DNA of 64,000 nucleotides from positions 2,387,501-2,451,500 of the forward strand of contig NZ_CP041025.1 in NCBI RefSeq assembly GCF_006385135.1. The letters run 5' to 3'. The position numbers were made by a program, and so were the translations under genes. This DNA comes from Paremcibacter congregatus (GTDB lineage: Bacteria; Pseudomonadota; Alphaproteobacteria; Sphingomonadales; Emcibacteraceae). A model generated the notes under the pieces. That model was not told the origin of the DNA, made no database searches, and saw only the letters and a list, made by a program, of their open reading frames with translations. Below, piece after piece: positions 40,048 to 48,862 of the stretch; the stretch's first letter is position 1, and each line of letters starts with the position of its first letter.

Positions 40048-42444
40048 ATGCGCTGTTCAAAAATTTCATATGCTACAAAGTCACTGCTTCTTGCCGGTTG
40101 TCTGACACTCAGCGCCTGCGGCGGCGGTTCTCCGACTCAACTTGCATCCCCTTCAAGACCCACGACAATACTGCCGCCGCCGGTTTCGCTCCCCCAAAAC
40201 CCATCCGATTTTGAAACAACAGAATATAAATCCGACTGGTCCCTGCGCGCCATCAATGCATCCGATGCCTATGCCCGGGGTTTTACCGGTAATGGCGCCA
40301 TTATCGGCATGGTGGATTTCGGATTTGAACTGCATAATCCGGAAATTGACTGGCACCCATCAAGCCACGGACCGGATCAGCGCTGGGTTGACATGTATGA
40401 GTCCTATCTCGGTGTTGAAGTCACCGAAAGCCATCACGGGCATTGGGTATCCGGCATTGCCGCAGGCCGCAAAAACAGTCTTGCAACTCAGGGCGTTGCT
40501 TTTGACGCCCAGGTTCTCGCCGTAGACTTTTTTGCCGGTGTCAACCGCCATACGGAATTCTCCTACGGCGTTACATACACCGTATCCGACCCTTGGGGCT
40601 ATGTAGTCAACAACGGCGCACGGGTGGTCAATAAATCCATCGGTTATGATGAAGAAGACTTTATATCAAACCCACCGGCCAGTAACGGCAACCAACATTA
40701 CACCATAACCAATGCCGCCCGGGTCGTTGAACTTGGCGGTCTTCTTGTCGCCGCCGCCGGCAATGACGGGGACCCAGATCCCATGGTGTCCAACATTGAT
40801 ACCCTGACCCTGATCAACCAGAATAATCTCTGGGCCAGCGGAGGATTTTTTCTGGTGGCGGGATCCGTCAGTCCAAATGGCCTGATCTCGTCCTTTTCCG
40901 ACCGTGCCGGTATCCTGAAAGATTATTATCTGGTCGCTCCCGGGGACAATATCTCGATCAGCGCAGAAGAATTTGGCCTCAGCGGATATAGCACAGGCTG
41001 GAGAGGCACCAGCTTCGCCGCCCCCCATGTGGTTGGCGCCGCCGCGCTTTTGTTTGGACAGTGGCCCCAGCTGAGCGCCGCCAAAGTCGCCGATATCCTG
41101 CTAAGCACCGCCACGGACATAGGGGATCCTGGCGTTGATGCCGTTTATGGTCATGGCCTGCTTAACCTTGATGAAGCCACCAAACCGAGTGGCCAGACCA
41201 CCGTTGCCGTGAAGAACACGTCCGCCGCCGTAACCCTGACGGACGGCATGATCGTTATGGGCACTGCCTTCGGTGATGCAAGTCCGCAAAACCTCGCCAA
41301 CGTCATGGTCCTTGATCGCTATAACCGGGATTTTTACGTTGATGCGCGCGCCAACGTCATCTCGCCCCCGTCAAGCCTTGATTTCAACAGCGTTCTGGAT
41401 CAACGGCGCGCGCCCTTAAGCACAGCTGTACAGTTAAATTCCGGTCTGGCCGCCTATATCTCGATCAATAATACTGCCCAGGCTACCTTGCCGCCGGAAA
41501 CTTTTCTGACCGAACGGGAGAAACTGGACAATAAACCACACCTTCAGGCCTGGCATGTCACCGGACATTTATCCCCCACCGTTCCCTGGGTTGTCGGACA
41601 GGGGTATCAACTGCATCAGGCCCTGGATATCATTGATAACAACGACATCCAGACCCGCACCCTTTTCGTAACCGATCATAAAAGCCAACCCGGACGCTCG
41701 ACACGGGACATGTTTTTTGCCAGTGGCCTTCCCCTGGACGCCAACAACCGGCTGACTTTTGCCGTCACAACCGGTACAGAGGCCGCCCAACCGGATCACA
41801 ATCTTGTCGCCTATCACCAGGAAATGCGACGACAGGGCCTTGAAACCCGCCTCTCCCACAATTTCTCCCGTGGTCAGATCGCCCTTGGTCTCGGCGCATT
41901 ATGGGAACAGAATGCCCTGCTCGGAAGCCGCTCCAGCGCTGGACTGAAACTGGCGGATCAGACCGTAACAGGCCGTCTGTCCCTGCAAGGCCATATCACC
42001 CTCGGTACAGTTCTCGGCCATGACTGGACACTGGAAGCCCGCGCCATCGCCGGGATAAGTGATGTTTCGACCTCATCAGCATCTCTGTTTGAAAAGTTCA
42101 ACCACTTCACCAGCAGTCAATGGCAAACCCGTCTTACCAGTCAGAATGTTATTGTCGAAGGCGACCAGTTCGGTCTGAGCCTGTCACAGCCACTCCGGGT
42201 GGAAAACGCCCGTGTCCAAGTGACCCGTGCGACGGGCTATAATCTGGCAGTTGACGCGCCCGACTTTGCTACCCAGTGGCTCAACCTGAGCCCGACGGGA
42301 CGTGAAATCGCCCTGGAGGCAGGCTACGCCCGCAAAACGGAAGACTGGACCTTCAGCGCCAATATCATCCGCCGATTCAACGCCGGACATCGCGCCGGCG
42401 TGACCGATGACTCACTGCTGCTCCACGTCCGCACCCGCTTTTAA
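40048..42444 (+). CDS. S8 family serine peptidase with lipoprotein signal and C-terminal autotransporter-like domain
   Basis: A 798-residue surface protease candidate. The N-terminus has a lipobox (LTLSACGGG), then a proline-rich linker, then a subtilase domain (about residues 60-400). The triad is visible: Asp in GMVDFGFE, His in ESHHGHWVSGIAAG and Ser in GTSFAAPHVVGAAALL. The last 260 residues are rich in alternating polar and hydrophobic beta-type sequence and end LLLHVRTRF with a terminal Phe, as in outer-membrane beta barrels. A lipid anchor plus a barrel recalls SphB1/NalP-like autotransporter subtilases. The ATG at 40048 was preferred to a TTG at 40036. The neighbours give no partner. 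Confidence 0.88.
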   Translation: MRCSKISYATKSLLLAGCLTLSACGGGSPTQLASPSRPTTILPPPVSLPQNPSDFETTEYKSDWSLRAINASDAYARGFTGNGAIIGMVDFGFELHNPEIDWHPSSHGPDQRWVDMYESYLGVEVTESHHGHWVSGIAAGRKNSLATQGVAFDAQVLAVDFFAGVNRHTEFSYGVTYTVSDPWGYVVNNGARVVNKSIGYDEEDFISNPPASNGNQHYTITNAARVVELGGLLVAAAGNDGDPDPMVSNIDTLTLINQNNLWASGGFFLVAGSVSPNGLISSFSDRAGILKDYYLVAPGDNISISAEEFGLSGYSTGWRGTSFAAPHVVGAAALLFGQWPQLSAAKVADILLSTATDIGDPGVDAVYGHGLLNLDEATKPSGQTTVAVKNTSAAVTLTDGMIVMGTAFGDASPQNLANVMVLDRYNRDFYVDARANVISPPSSLDFNSVLDQRRAPLSTAVQLNSGLAAYISINNTAQATLPPETFLTEREKLDNKPHLQAWHVTGHLSPTVPWVVGQGYQLHQALDIIDNNDIQTRTLFVTDHKSQPGRSTRDMFFASGLPLDANNRLTFAVTTGTEAAQPDHNLVAYHQEMRRQGLETRLSHNFSRGQIALGLGALWEQNALLGSRSSAGLKLADQTVTGRLSLQGHITLGTVLGHDWTLEARAIAGISDVSTSSASLFEKFNHFTSSQWQTRLTSQNVIVEGDQFGLSLSQPLRVENARVQVTRATGYNLAVDAPDFATQWLNLSPTGREIALEAGYARKTEDWTFSANIIRRFNAGHRAGVTDDSLLLHVRTRF

Positions 42445-42625
42445 AAGATGGTATAATCTCCTGTTCGTCGCGGCTCAATATCCTCTTGTCGCAGAAGCCT
42501 TCGCTTGGCCGCAAACAGCTCTGATTTCATCGCATACAGATATCTTTCCCGCCTGAACCGGGTAAATTCATCTTCAACAGGCTGATTTGAATAAGCCACG
42601 AATATTATATTTACGGACAGAGAAG

Positions 42626-42853
42626 ATGAAAACGCAGATGACAATGACTTATAATTTTATGGACCTTTTGAAAGACCATGGCGCAGTACCTGAGCTTGCG
42701 ACCGAAACCCTTGGCGAGCGCCTTAAAGCCCTCTTTGTTCAGGTAGAGGCCCCGGAATTTGAGTACGACTATGACTTTATGGATCTGATGCAAAGCAAGG
42801 GGTATGTACCTCAACATTGCAATGACAATGATCTGTGGTCTAACGCCATGTAA
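42626..42853 (+). CDS. Hypothetical small protein with tandem YxFMDL motif
   Basis: A 75-residue acidic protein that I do not recognise. It contains a repeated unit: YNFMDLLKDHGAVPE (about residues 9-23) and YDFMDLMQSKGYVPQ (about 47-61). The ATG at 42626 comes after GAGAAG. No signal peptide or membrane helix is present. It lies 181 bp after the subtilase and 14 bp before the end of the convergent deaminase gene. The internal repeat makes it more likely to be real than other short frames here, but conservation has not been checked. Confidence 0.5.
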   Translation: MKTQMTMTYNFMDLLKDHGAVPELATETLGERLKALFVQVEAPEFEYDYDFMDLMQSKGYVPQHCNDNDLWSNAM

Positions 42854-42867
42854 CGCCACTGCTGCGG

Positions 42868-43341
42868 CTATTCGGCATTCCATGCGGTGGTCCAGTAATC
42901 CAAATGTTGCTGGACCGCATTATCTTCCAGAACCGGCCCTTGTACTTTGGGCGCATCGACAGCCCCCTGGTATATCTCCTGACAATGGCAGGCAAGACTC
43001 GCGCCGGCAATCTCGTTCAAACGCGCAGCGGAACAGCCATAAACAATTTGACCTATCCCGGCCCAGTAAATGGCGCCGGCGCACATGGCACAGGGTTCCG
43101 TGGACGTATAAAGCGTCGTGGTCGCCCGCTTGTCGACGGACAATTCGCGACAGGCAAGGCGCACCAGATTCATCTCGGCATGACACGTTGCATCATTCTC
43201 GCTCAACACCGTGTTTTTCGCCTCGAGAATAATTTTACCTCCCCTCACCAGCACCGCACCGAAGGGATGATTTCCCGCAGCAACAGACAGATCCGACAGC
43301 GCCAGCGCCCGGGTCATGAAAGCTTCTTTATCGTCCCTCAT
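42868..43341 (-). CDS. Nucleoside deaminase (cytidine deaminase-like fold)
   Basis: A 157-residue zinc-dependent deaminase. It has the catalytic HAE (ATCHAEMNLVRLA) and the zinc-binding PCAMC (TSTEPCAMCAGAIYWAGI) motifs. It resembles the guanine deaminase/TadA-like group of small deaminases. It is probably not TadA, since tadA is usually elsewhere and lacks this C-terminal end (HCQEIYQGAVDAPKVQGPV), but the substrate cannot be told from sequence alone. The ATG at 43341 overlaps the GIY-YIG gene stop as ATGA. Confidence 0.88.
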   Translation of the reverse strand: MRDDKEAFMTRALALSDLSVAAGNHPFGAVLVRGGKIILEAKNTVLSENDATCHAEMNLVRLACRELSVDKRATTTLYTSTEPCAMCAGAIYWAGIGQIVYGCSAARLNEIAGASLACHCQEIYQGAVDAPKVQGPVLEDNAVQQHLDYWTTAWNAE

Positions 43342-43601
43342 GCACATAACCCCTTTTCTTCGATCAGCTGTTGTTTTGCCGCCCGGCTTAATTTCTTGAG
43401 CGCATATTCACGTTTGGAGGCTAGGCTTCTGTCCGGAAACCCTTCCTGATAGACCAAAGTGAAAGGACCGCGCCCCCGGGTATATTTCGCCCCCAGGCCT
43501 TTTTCATGATCCGCGATACGTTTCGGCAAATCATTGGTGATGCCAGTGTAATAACTCGTATCCTGACAATGCAGAATATAAACCGTCCAGGAAGATGTCA
43601 T
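43338..43601 (-). CDS. GIY-YIG nuclease family protein
   Basis: An 87-residue single-domain protein of the small GIY-YIG group (YhbQ/UPF0213-like). The motif is seen as WTVYILHCQDTSYYTGITND, followed by a helix with the catalytic-type Arg (PKRIADHEKG) and the conserved ARYTR-like KYTRGRGPFTLVYQE. The ATG at 43601 was chosen since the domain begins directly after it. DNA nuclease activity is known for some relatives but is not shown for this one. It is coupled to the deaminase by an ATGA overlap. Confidence 0.88.
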   Translation of the reverse strand: MTSSWTVYILHCQDTSYYTGITNDLPKRIADHEKGLGAKYTRGRGPFTLVYQEGFPDRSLASKREYALKKLSRAAKQQLIEEKGLCA

Positions 43602-43657
43602 ATGCTTTCTCTTTCCTCCCCTGGCAACTCTATCTTCAAGGCATTTGATCGTCAATA

Positions 43658-44095
43658 TCAGAGAGAGCCCGACCATTCCATATAGAATTCATCCTCATCC
43701 TCGCCAACGGTTTTAAAACCGAGCTTATGATAGAGATTTTGTGCCGGATTTTGCTTTAATACCGAAAGCATCACTTTCTTGCCGTCCCGTTCGGCGTCAG
43801 ACAATAGCTGCTGCAAAATTGTTTTGCCAATCCCCTGCCCCTGAAAATCGGGAGAAATTTGCACCTGCATGATGTCGATTTTATCTTCCATGACCCTATA
43901 TTTAATCATGCCTACTGCTGCGCCGTTTCTCACAATAATAAAACAATATTCGAAACCGTCCTGCAAACGGAGAAGATGCTCTTCTTCGCTGAGAAAAAGG
44001 CCCGCACGCACAAAATGCTCCCCCATGCTCGTTTTGCGCAGTTGCAACAGGTACGCCAGATCATCAGTACCGGCCTTGACCAGATTTAACGCCAT
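43658..44095 (-). CDS. GNAT family N-acetyltransferase
   Basis: A 145-residue acetyltransferase. The acetyl-CoA binding motif A is seen in VQISPDFQGQGIGKTILQQLL, and the C-terminal strand in NLYHKLGFKTVGED. The acceptor substrate is not known. It starts 9 bp after gshB and ends 56 bp before the GIY-YIG start on the same strand, so these genes probably form one transcript. Confidence 0.9.
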   Translation of the reverse strand: MALNLVKAGTDDLAYLLQLRKTSMGEHFVRAGLFLSEEEHLLRLQDGFEYCFIIVRNGAAVGMIKYRVMEDKIDIMQVQISPDFQGQGIGKTILQQLLSDAERDGKKVMLSVLKQNPAQNLYHKLGFKTVGEDEDEFYMEWSGSL

Positions 44096-44104
44096 GGTCC
44101 TACC

Positions 44105-45046
44105 CTAGCGCCTCTTTTCGATCGCATCCCAGACCATGGCAGCGATATCGGTACCGTCGAAACGCTTAATTTCCTGAATGCCTGTCGGGGACGTCACGTT
44201 TATTTCAGTAAGATAATCCCCTATCACATCAATGCCGACAAACAGCAAGCCCTGTTCCCGCAATGTCGGGCCGATGGCTTCACATATTTCAATTTCCCGA
44301 TCTGTCAGACCGGTTTTCTTGGCTTCCCCGCCCACATGCATGTTGGACCGGATTTCCCCCGCCAGTGGCACCCGGTTGATGGCGCCAACCGCTTCCCCGT
44401 CGACCAGAATGATTCTTTTGTCGCCTTTGACCACATCAGAAAGATATTTCTGAACGATGAAGGGTTCCGGGTAAAATTCCTGGAACATTTCAACCAGGCT
44501 ATTAAGATTTTGATCATCTTCCCGAATGCGGAACACCCCGGCACCGCCATTGCCATAGAGCGGCTTGACGATTATATCCTTATGCTCTTTCCGGAAACTG
44601 TCGACATCGCGGGCGTTGCTGGTGATCAGGGTCGGTGGCATCAGGTCCGGGAAACGGGTCAGGAAGATCTTCTCCGGCGCATTACGCACCGACGCCGGAT
44701 TATTGACCACCAGGGTTTTCGGGTGAATATGCTCCAGAATATGTGTCGCGGTGATATACCCCATATGAAAAGGCGGGTCCTGCCGCATCAGGATGACATC
44801 AACATCCTTCTCAAGATCAATCTTGGTCTCAATCCCGAGCGAGAAATGATTACCCAGCTCCCGGCGCAAGGTCATGCCTCGCGCATGCGCGGTGACTTTT
44901 CCATCCTGAAAGGACAGATCCTTCACATCATAATGAAACAGTTTATGGCCGCGCTTTTCCGCTTCTATCCCCAGAGCAAAGGTGCTGTCGCCATTGATAT
45001 CCACGGCTTCAATCGGGTCCATTTGTATCGCAACGGTCAGGCTCAT
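44105..45046 (-). CDS. gshB: Glutathione synthase
   Basis: A 313-residue ATP-grasp enzyme that joins gamma-glutamylcysteine and glycine. Seen are [21 protein letters not shown] near the N-terminus, the conserved [18 protein letters not shown], the ATP-grasp loop [12 protein letters not shown] and the C-terminal [18 protein letters not shown] with Mg-binding residues. Length is normal. It is 18 bp after the SirB1-family gene and 9 bp before the GNAT gene. Confidence 0.98.
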   Translation of the reverse strand: MSLTVAIQMDPIEAVDINGDSTFALGIEAEKRGHKLFHYDVKDLSFQDGKVTAHARGMTLRRELGNHFSLGIETKIDLEKDVDVILMRQDPPFHMGYITATHILEHIHPKTLVVNNPASVRNAPEKIFLTRFPDLMPPTLITSNARDVDSFRKEHKDIIVKPLYGNGGAGVFRIREDDQNLNSLVEMFQEFYPEPFIVQKYLSDVVKGDKRIILVDGEAVGAINRVPLAGEIRSNMHVGGEAKKTGLTDREIEICEAIGPTLREQGLLFVGIDVIGDYLTEINVTSPTGIQEIKRFDGTDIAAMVWDAIEKRR

Positions 45047-45064
45047 CTTGTCATTTCCTATCGG

Positions 45065-45967
45065 TTAGTCGTTATCTCTGTGTAAGTTCAGAACATTGGA
45101 CTGCTGTTTTACTTTGTCCTTTTGTTCAATATCGGTCAGGGTGTTCCGGATTTGCTGCTCCATCAGGTCATTCTGGTCAAATTGGTCCATATGATCCATG
45201 CAATAGCCAAGGCTTTCCCGCGCCAGGTCATTCTGTTCCACATGGGCGAGCAACATGCCCATTTCATAATGATGCTGAATCTGCCCAGGATCAATCATCA
45301 CCAGGCGGGACAAGACAGTAATCGCCTGCCCCAGGTCACTGACCTTCAGGCATCTGATCTTGATATTATTCAGCAACCGCACCAGGATTTCCTTATCTGA
45401 AACAGCTTCATAATAATCCGGTCGCAACCCCGCATCTTCATCAGAAAATTTCTGGGTCAATTCTCTCAGGTCGCGGGCGGTCAGGACAGCGCCATCGTGA
45501 AACGGGTCCAGAATCACCTGATCGCCAATTTCGTTCGTCGCTCCGTAAAGCCGGATCAGGAAGTGGCCGGGAAATCGCAAGCCTTCCGCCCGCCAGCCCT
45601 GAAGACGGGCCGCATGCAGATAGAGGATACTGAGCGCCACCGGCAATCCCTTACGGGTATCAATCACCGACATCAGGTTGGCATTCTGCAAATCATCATA
45701 AAAGGCCTGATTGCCGGTGTATTCATGACGACCATGAAGAACCTCCGCCAAAACACGGGCGCGTTCCGTAGCCGAAGATTTCGTCAGCTTTTCAGCCGCG
45801 ACATCCAGCCCGAGAATCTCCAGATGATGTTCATATTTCTGAAACGACACGCCCGGCCGGTCAAGAGACGCCAGAACAAGCGCCGTATAGGCAATATTGG
45901 ACAAGATGCCATCGCTCTCTCCAACCTGCTTCAGGTGCGCTAAAAATTCTGTACTTGTCTCAATCAT
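45065..45967 (-). CDS. SirB1 family protein (transglutaminase-like plus TPR)
   Basis: A 300-residue protein of the SirB1/UPF0162 group. The first part (about 30-190) is a transglutaminase-like domain with VIDTRKGLPVALSILYLHAARLQGW and GHFLIRLYG; the last 90 residues resemble tetratricopeptide helices (LLNNIKIRCLKVSDLGQAITVLSRLVMIDP region). The family has no firm biochemical role. I take the ATG at 45967 because the spacing to AAGG is better than for 45973. It is in line with yraN, rsmI and gshB. Confidence 0.9.
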   Translation of the reverse strand: MIETSTEFLAHLKQVGESDGILSNIAYTALVLASLDRPGVSFQKYEHHLEILGLDVAAEKLTKSSATERARVLAEVLHGRHEYTGNQAFYDDLQNANLMSVIDTRKGLPVALSILYLHAARLQGWRAEGLRFPGHFLIRLYGATNEIGDQVILDPFHDGAVLTARDLRELTQKFSDEDAGLRPDYYEAVSDKEILVRLLNNIKIRCLKVSDLGQAITVLSRLVMIDPGQIQHHYEMGMLLAHVEQNDLARESLGYCMDHMDQFDQNDLMEQQIRNTLTDIEQKDKVKQQSNVLNLHRDND

Positions 45968-45979
45968 CCACATCCGCCT

Positions 45980-46372
45980 TCAGGTTTTCTTTTGCCATGC
46001 ATCTTTTACATGGGTGGGCCAGCGCCAGGGTTCAACCGCCATCACATCAAAACGATAACTCATTTGTAAAATATTACCGTGCTCCGTTGAACAATTTTTC
46101 GTGAGATACCATTCCGCCGCCCGCATAATCCGTTGTTGCTGATGAAAGGATACTGCTTCCAGCGCATCCCGCCGATCACGGCGCGCCTTGACCTCGACGA
46201 AACAAATCATCTGGCCCTTTTGCGCAATCAGATCAATTTCCCCGACCTTGCATTTAAACCGGCGCGCCAGAATACGATAGCCTTTCAGAAAAAGAACCCC
46301 GATGCACAGCCATTCCGCGCTCTGCCCCCAAAAATAGGCTTTTCTTTTGCTCTGACGCGCTGGCTGGTTCAT
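45980..46372 (-). CDS. YraN family protein (UPF0102)
   Basis: A 130-residue protein with a restriction-endonuclease-like fold. The nuclease-type motif is KVGEIDLIAQKGQMICFVEV. The family is nearly universal in bacteria beside rsmI, but its function is unclear. Its ATG overlaps the rsmI TGA (ATGA), so the two are translationally coupled. SirB1 follows 12 bp on. Confidence 0.93.
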   Translation of the reverse strand: MNQPARQSKRKAYFWGQSAEWLCIGVLFLKGYRILARRFKCKVGEIDLIAQKGQMICFVEVKARRDRRDALEAVSFHQQQRIMRAAEWYLTKNCSTEHGNILQMSYRFDVMAVEPWRWPTHVKDAWQKKT

Positions 46373-47241
46373 CCTGCGCCTTTTAAGTCCAGGGCCCGGG
46401 CATATACTTGTTTGCGTTTTAACCCCAATTCCCCCGTCACCGATGCCACAGCCTCTTTCAACGATTGTGTTTCCAACGCGGCCAACAGGGCTGCATCAAG
46501 TTGATCGGCACTCACCACCGTTTCCTGCGGCGGCCCCACGACGATCACAATTTCCCCTTTGGGGCGATCCGCCGCCTCATAATGCGCCGCCAGTTCTGTC
46601 AGAGAGCCTTTGCGCACTTCTTCAAACAACTTGGTCAGTTCACGACAGACGGCGGCTTCCCGCGGCCCAAGAACCGCCGCAATATCCCGCAGGCTGTCCT
46701 TCAGGCGCTTGGGCGATTCGTAAAATACCAAGGTCGCCTGAACATCTGCGACACTCGCCACCATTTTCTGACGCGCCAGGGTTTTATTGGGCAGGAAACC
46801 CGCAAACATAAAACGATCCGTCGGCAGACCTGCACTGGCCAGGGCGGCCAGTATGGCGCTCGCCCCGGGAATGCTGCTGACGAAACTGCCCTGATCACGG
46901 GCCTCTTTAACCAGCCGGTAGCCTGGGTCGGAAATCAACGGCGTGCCAGCGTCACTGACCAGGGCAACGATTTCCCCCGCCGCCAAACGGTCAAGCAACT
47001 GCGGCAGGATACGTTCTTCATTGTGGTCGTGATAAGGCACCGTCGGCGTCTTGATATCGAAATAGGCCAGCAGCTTCCCCGTTACCCGGGTATCTTCACA
47101 GGCAATGATATCCGCCTGGTCCAGCACCTCTCGTGCGCGAAAGGTCATATCGCCAAGATTGCCGATCGGTGTCGCGGTCACATAAAGGCCAGGCGCCACT
47201 TTTTTTCTTTTTTCGGCTTTTTTATCTAATTCAGTTGGCAT
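46369..47241 (-). CDS. rsmI: 16S rRNA (cytidine(1402)-2'-O)-methyltransferase
   Basis: A 290-residue SAM-dependent tetrapyrrole-methylase-like enzyme that 2'-O-methylates C1402 of 16S rRNA. Motifs are YVTATPIGNLGDMTFRAREV, CEDTRVTGKLL, LVSDAGTPLISDPGYRLV and MFAGFLPNK. The ATG at 47241 has AAGGG seven bases upstream; 47247 is a close alternative, while the longer frame to 47481 runs into the divergent lipoprotein gene. It is the first gene of the rsmI-yraN-SirB1-gshB run. Confidence 0.97.
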   Translation of the reverse strand: MPTELDKKAEKRKKVAPGLYVTATPIGNLGDMTFRAREVLDQADIIACEDTRVTGKLLAYFDIKTPTVPYHDHNEERILPQLLDRLAAGEIVALVSDAGTPLISDPGYRLVKEARDQGSFVSSIPGASAILAALASAGLPTDRFMFAGFLPNKTLARQKMVASVADVQATLVFYESPKRLKDSLRDIAAVLGPREAAVCRELTKLFEEVRKGSLTELAAHYEAADRPKGEIVIVVGPPQETVVSADQLDAALLAALETQSLKEAVASVTGELGLKRKQVYARALDLKGAG

Positions 47242-47259
47242 TTTCATACCCTTGCCATA

Positions 47260-47265
47260 ATTATA
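47260..47265 (-). promoter_or_regulatory. Consensus -10 element for rsmI
   Basis: A perfect TATAAT on the minus strand, 18 bp before the rsmI start codon. No good -35 hexamer is present at 16-18 bp, so this is a weak call. The region between rsmI and the divergent lipoprotein gene is only about 120 bp and must hold both promoters. Confidence 0.35.
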
Positions 47266-47359
47266 GTCTTCTCTGGGATCGTAGCGTATTTTTGTTATAA
47301 AGAGTATGACAGAAAAAAACAGAGAAGAATGACCAAGACAGAGTAGACGGGACCCTGGT

Positions 47360-48862
47360 GTGCGGAACGGCTTGATAAAAAATTCGGCAATGATACTTAT
47401 CCTGACCTTGGGTCTGGCGTCCTGCGGTGGCGGCAGCAAGCCATTGACACGGGATGGCGGCAGCCTGCCCCCGGCAACCACCCAACAGGACCAACAAGAC
47501 AGAGATCAGCTTAGCGCAGAAGACGACCGCACACCCCGGCAGGAAATCCGTATTGGCTTTCTTGTCCCCCTTAGCGGGCCCGACGGCCCCATTGGGCAGG
47601 CGATGCTGAATGCGGCGACCCTTGCATTGTTTGATTCCCATGACAAAAGACTGGTTCTGTTGCCCCACGACACACAAGGCACCGCAGAAGGTGCAACGGA
47701 GGCCATGACATCGCTTGTCGCGCAACAGCCGGACCTGATCCTCGGGCCATTGTTTTCTCATTCCATTGCCGCCATAAAACCCCTTGCCCAAAACGCCGGC
47801 ATTAATGTCATCGGCTTTTCAAGCGATCATACCGTCGCCGGCAACGGTGTCTTTCTGATGAATTTCCGCCTGGAAGAACAAATCCGCCGCGTGATGCGCT
47901 ACAGCTCCGATCAGGGCTATGCCCGCTATGCCGCCCTGGTGCCTGAAACCTCTTATGGCACCCGCGCCCTTGAAGTGTTCGGCGCCAGCGTCATGGATCT
48001 GGAACGTGACATGGTGACGGTGGAATTTTATCCAGCCGACAGCACCAAACTGGTGCCACCCGTGAAAAACATCGCCAATTATGACCACCGTCGCAACCTG
48101 TTTATCCGCGAAATGGCCTTCCTTGACAGCCTCGGGGACGAGGATGACTTCGCCTCCGAACTCAAGGAAGACATCAAAAACGCTGAAACCCTCGGCACCA
48201 TAAAATTTGACGCCCTGTTACTGCCCGAAGGCGGCGCCATGCTGACCACCCTCGCCGCATGGGTATCCTATTATGAAATTGACCCGACCAAGGTCAAGTT
48301 GATCGGCACCGGATTGTGGGATGATGAAATGCTGTTTCATGAACCGCAACTTTACGGCGGCTGGTTTGCCGCCCCGGACCATGAAGTCTCCGATAAGTTC
48401 CTCGCCCGTTATCGCGACAGCTACGGTAAGGATAGCCCGCGGCTCAGTACCCTGGCCTATGATGCCATGGCACTGACAGCAACTCTGGTGCGTCATGATG
48501 CCGTGCCGAATTTCTCCACCGAAAATATCATAGATGAAAATGGTTTCACCGGCGTGGAAGGCTTGTTCCGCTTCACACAGGATGGTCTGATCGAACGAGG
48601 GCTTGCGGTTTACGAGGTAACGGCCAATGCCTTCATCGTTGTTGATCCTGCCCCCACACATTTCATTGATCAGGACAGGGAAACCGCTGTCCGGAACCTG
48701 ACGGCGGCAGTCACGCCAGAAGACGCCCCAGAAGACCATTCAGCAAAGGCATCCCTTGGGCTGTCACCCCCAAATGAGCTTGTGCCTGCGCCGCCGGTTG
48801 ATACGCGGCCTTTTCCATATAATCCAGTTCAAAAAGACGCTCTAAATACTGAGAATCAATGA
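47360..48862 (+). CDS. Penicillin-binding protein activator (LpoA-like) lipoprotein
   Basis: A 500-residue lipoprotein with a periplasmic-binding-protein type I fold (about residues 65-420). The signal ends in the lipobox LASC. The domain opens IRIGFLVPLSGPDGPIGQAML, as in LppC/LpoA proteins that activate PBP1A in gammaproteobacteria and in related alphaproteobacterial proteins. The start is probably the GTG at 47360 (an ATG at 47390 would cut the signal). The final 50 residues ([21 protein letters not shown] and on) are low-complexity and lie antisense to hemW. rsmI diverges upstream, as is typical for this gene. Confidence 0.88.
   Translation: MRNGLIKNSAMILILTLGLASCGGGSKPLTRDGGSLPPATTQQDQQDRDQLSAEDDRTPRQEIRIGFLVPLSGPDGPIGQAMLNAATLALFDSHDKRLVLLPHDTQGTAEGATEAMTSLVAQQPDLILGPLFSHSIAAIKPLAQNAGINVIGFSSDHTVAGNGVFLMNFRLEEQIRRVMRYSSDQGYARYAALVPETSYGTRALEVFGASVMDLERDMVTVEFYPADSTKLVPPVKNIANYDHRRNLFIREMAFLDSLGDEDDFASELKEDIKNAETLGTIKFDALLLPEGGAMLTTLAAWVSYYEIDPTKVKLIGTGLWDDEMLFHEPQLYGGWFAAPDHEVSDKFLARYRDSYGKDSPRLSTLAYDAMALTATLVRHDAVPNFSTENIIDENGFTGVEGLFRFTQDGLIERGLAVYEVTANAFIVVDPAPTHFIDQDRETAVRNLTAAVTPEDAPEDHSAKASLGLSPPNELVPAPPVDTRPFPYNPVQKDALNTENQ

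Noticed and set aside
42441-42644. Minus-strand 67-codon frame after the subtilase
   Set aside because: The C-terminal part looks somewhat protein-like (MKSELFAAKRRLLRQEDI), but no ribosome binding site is present and the frame overlaps the small repeat protein start. It could be a remnant; not called.
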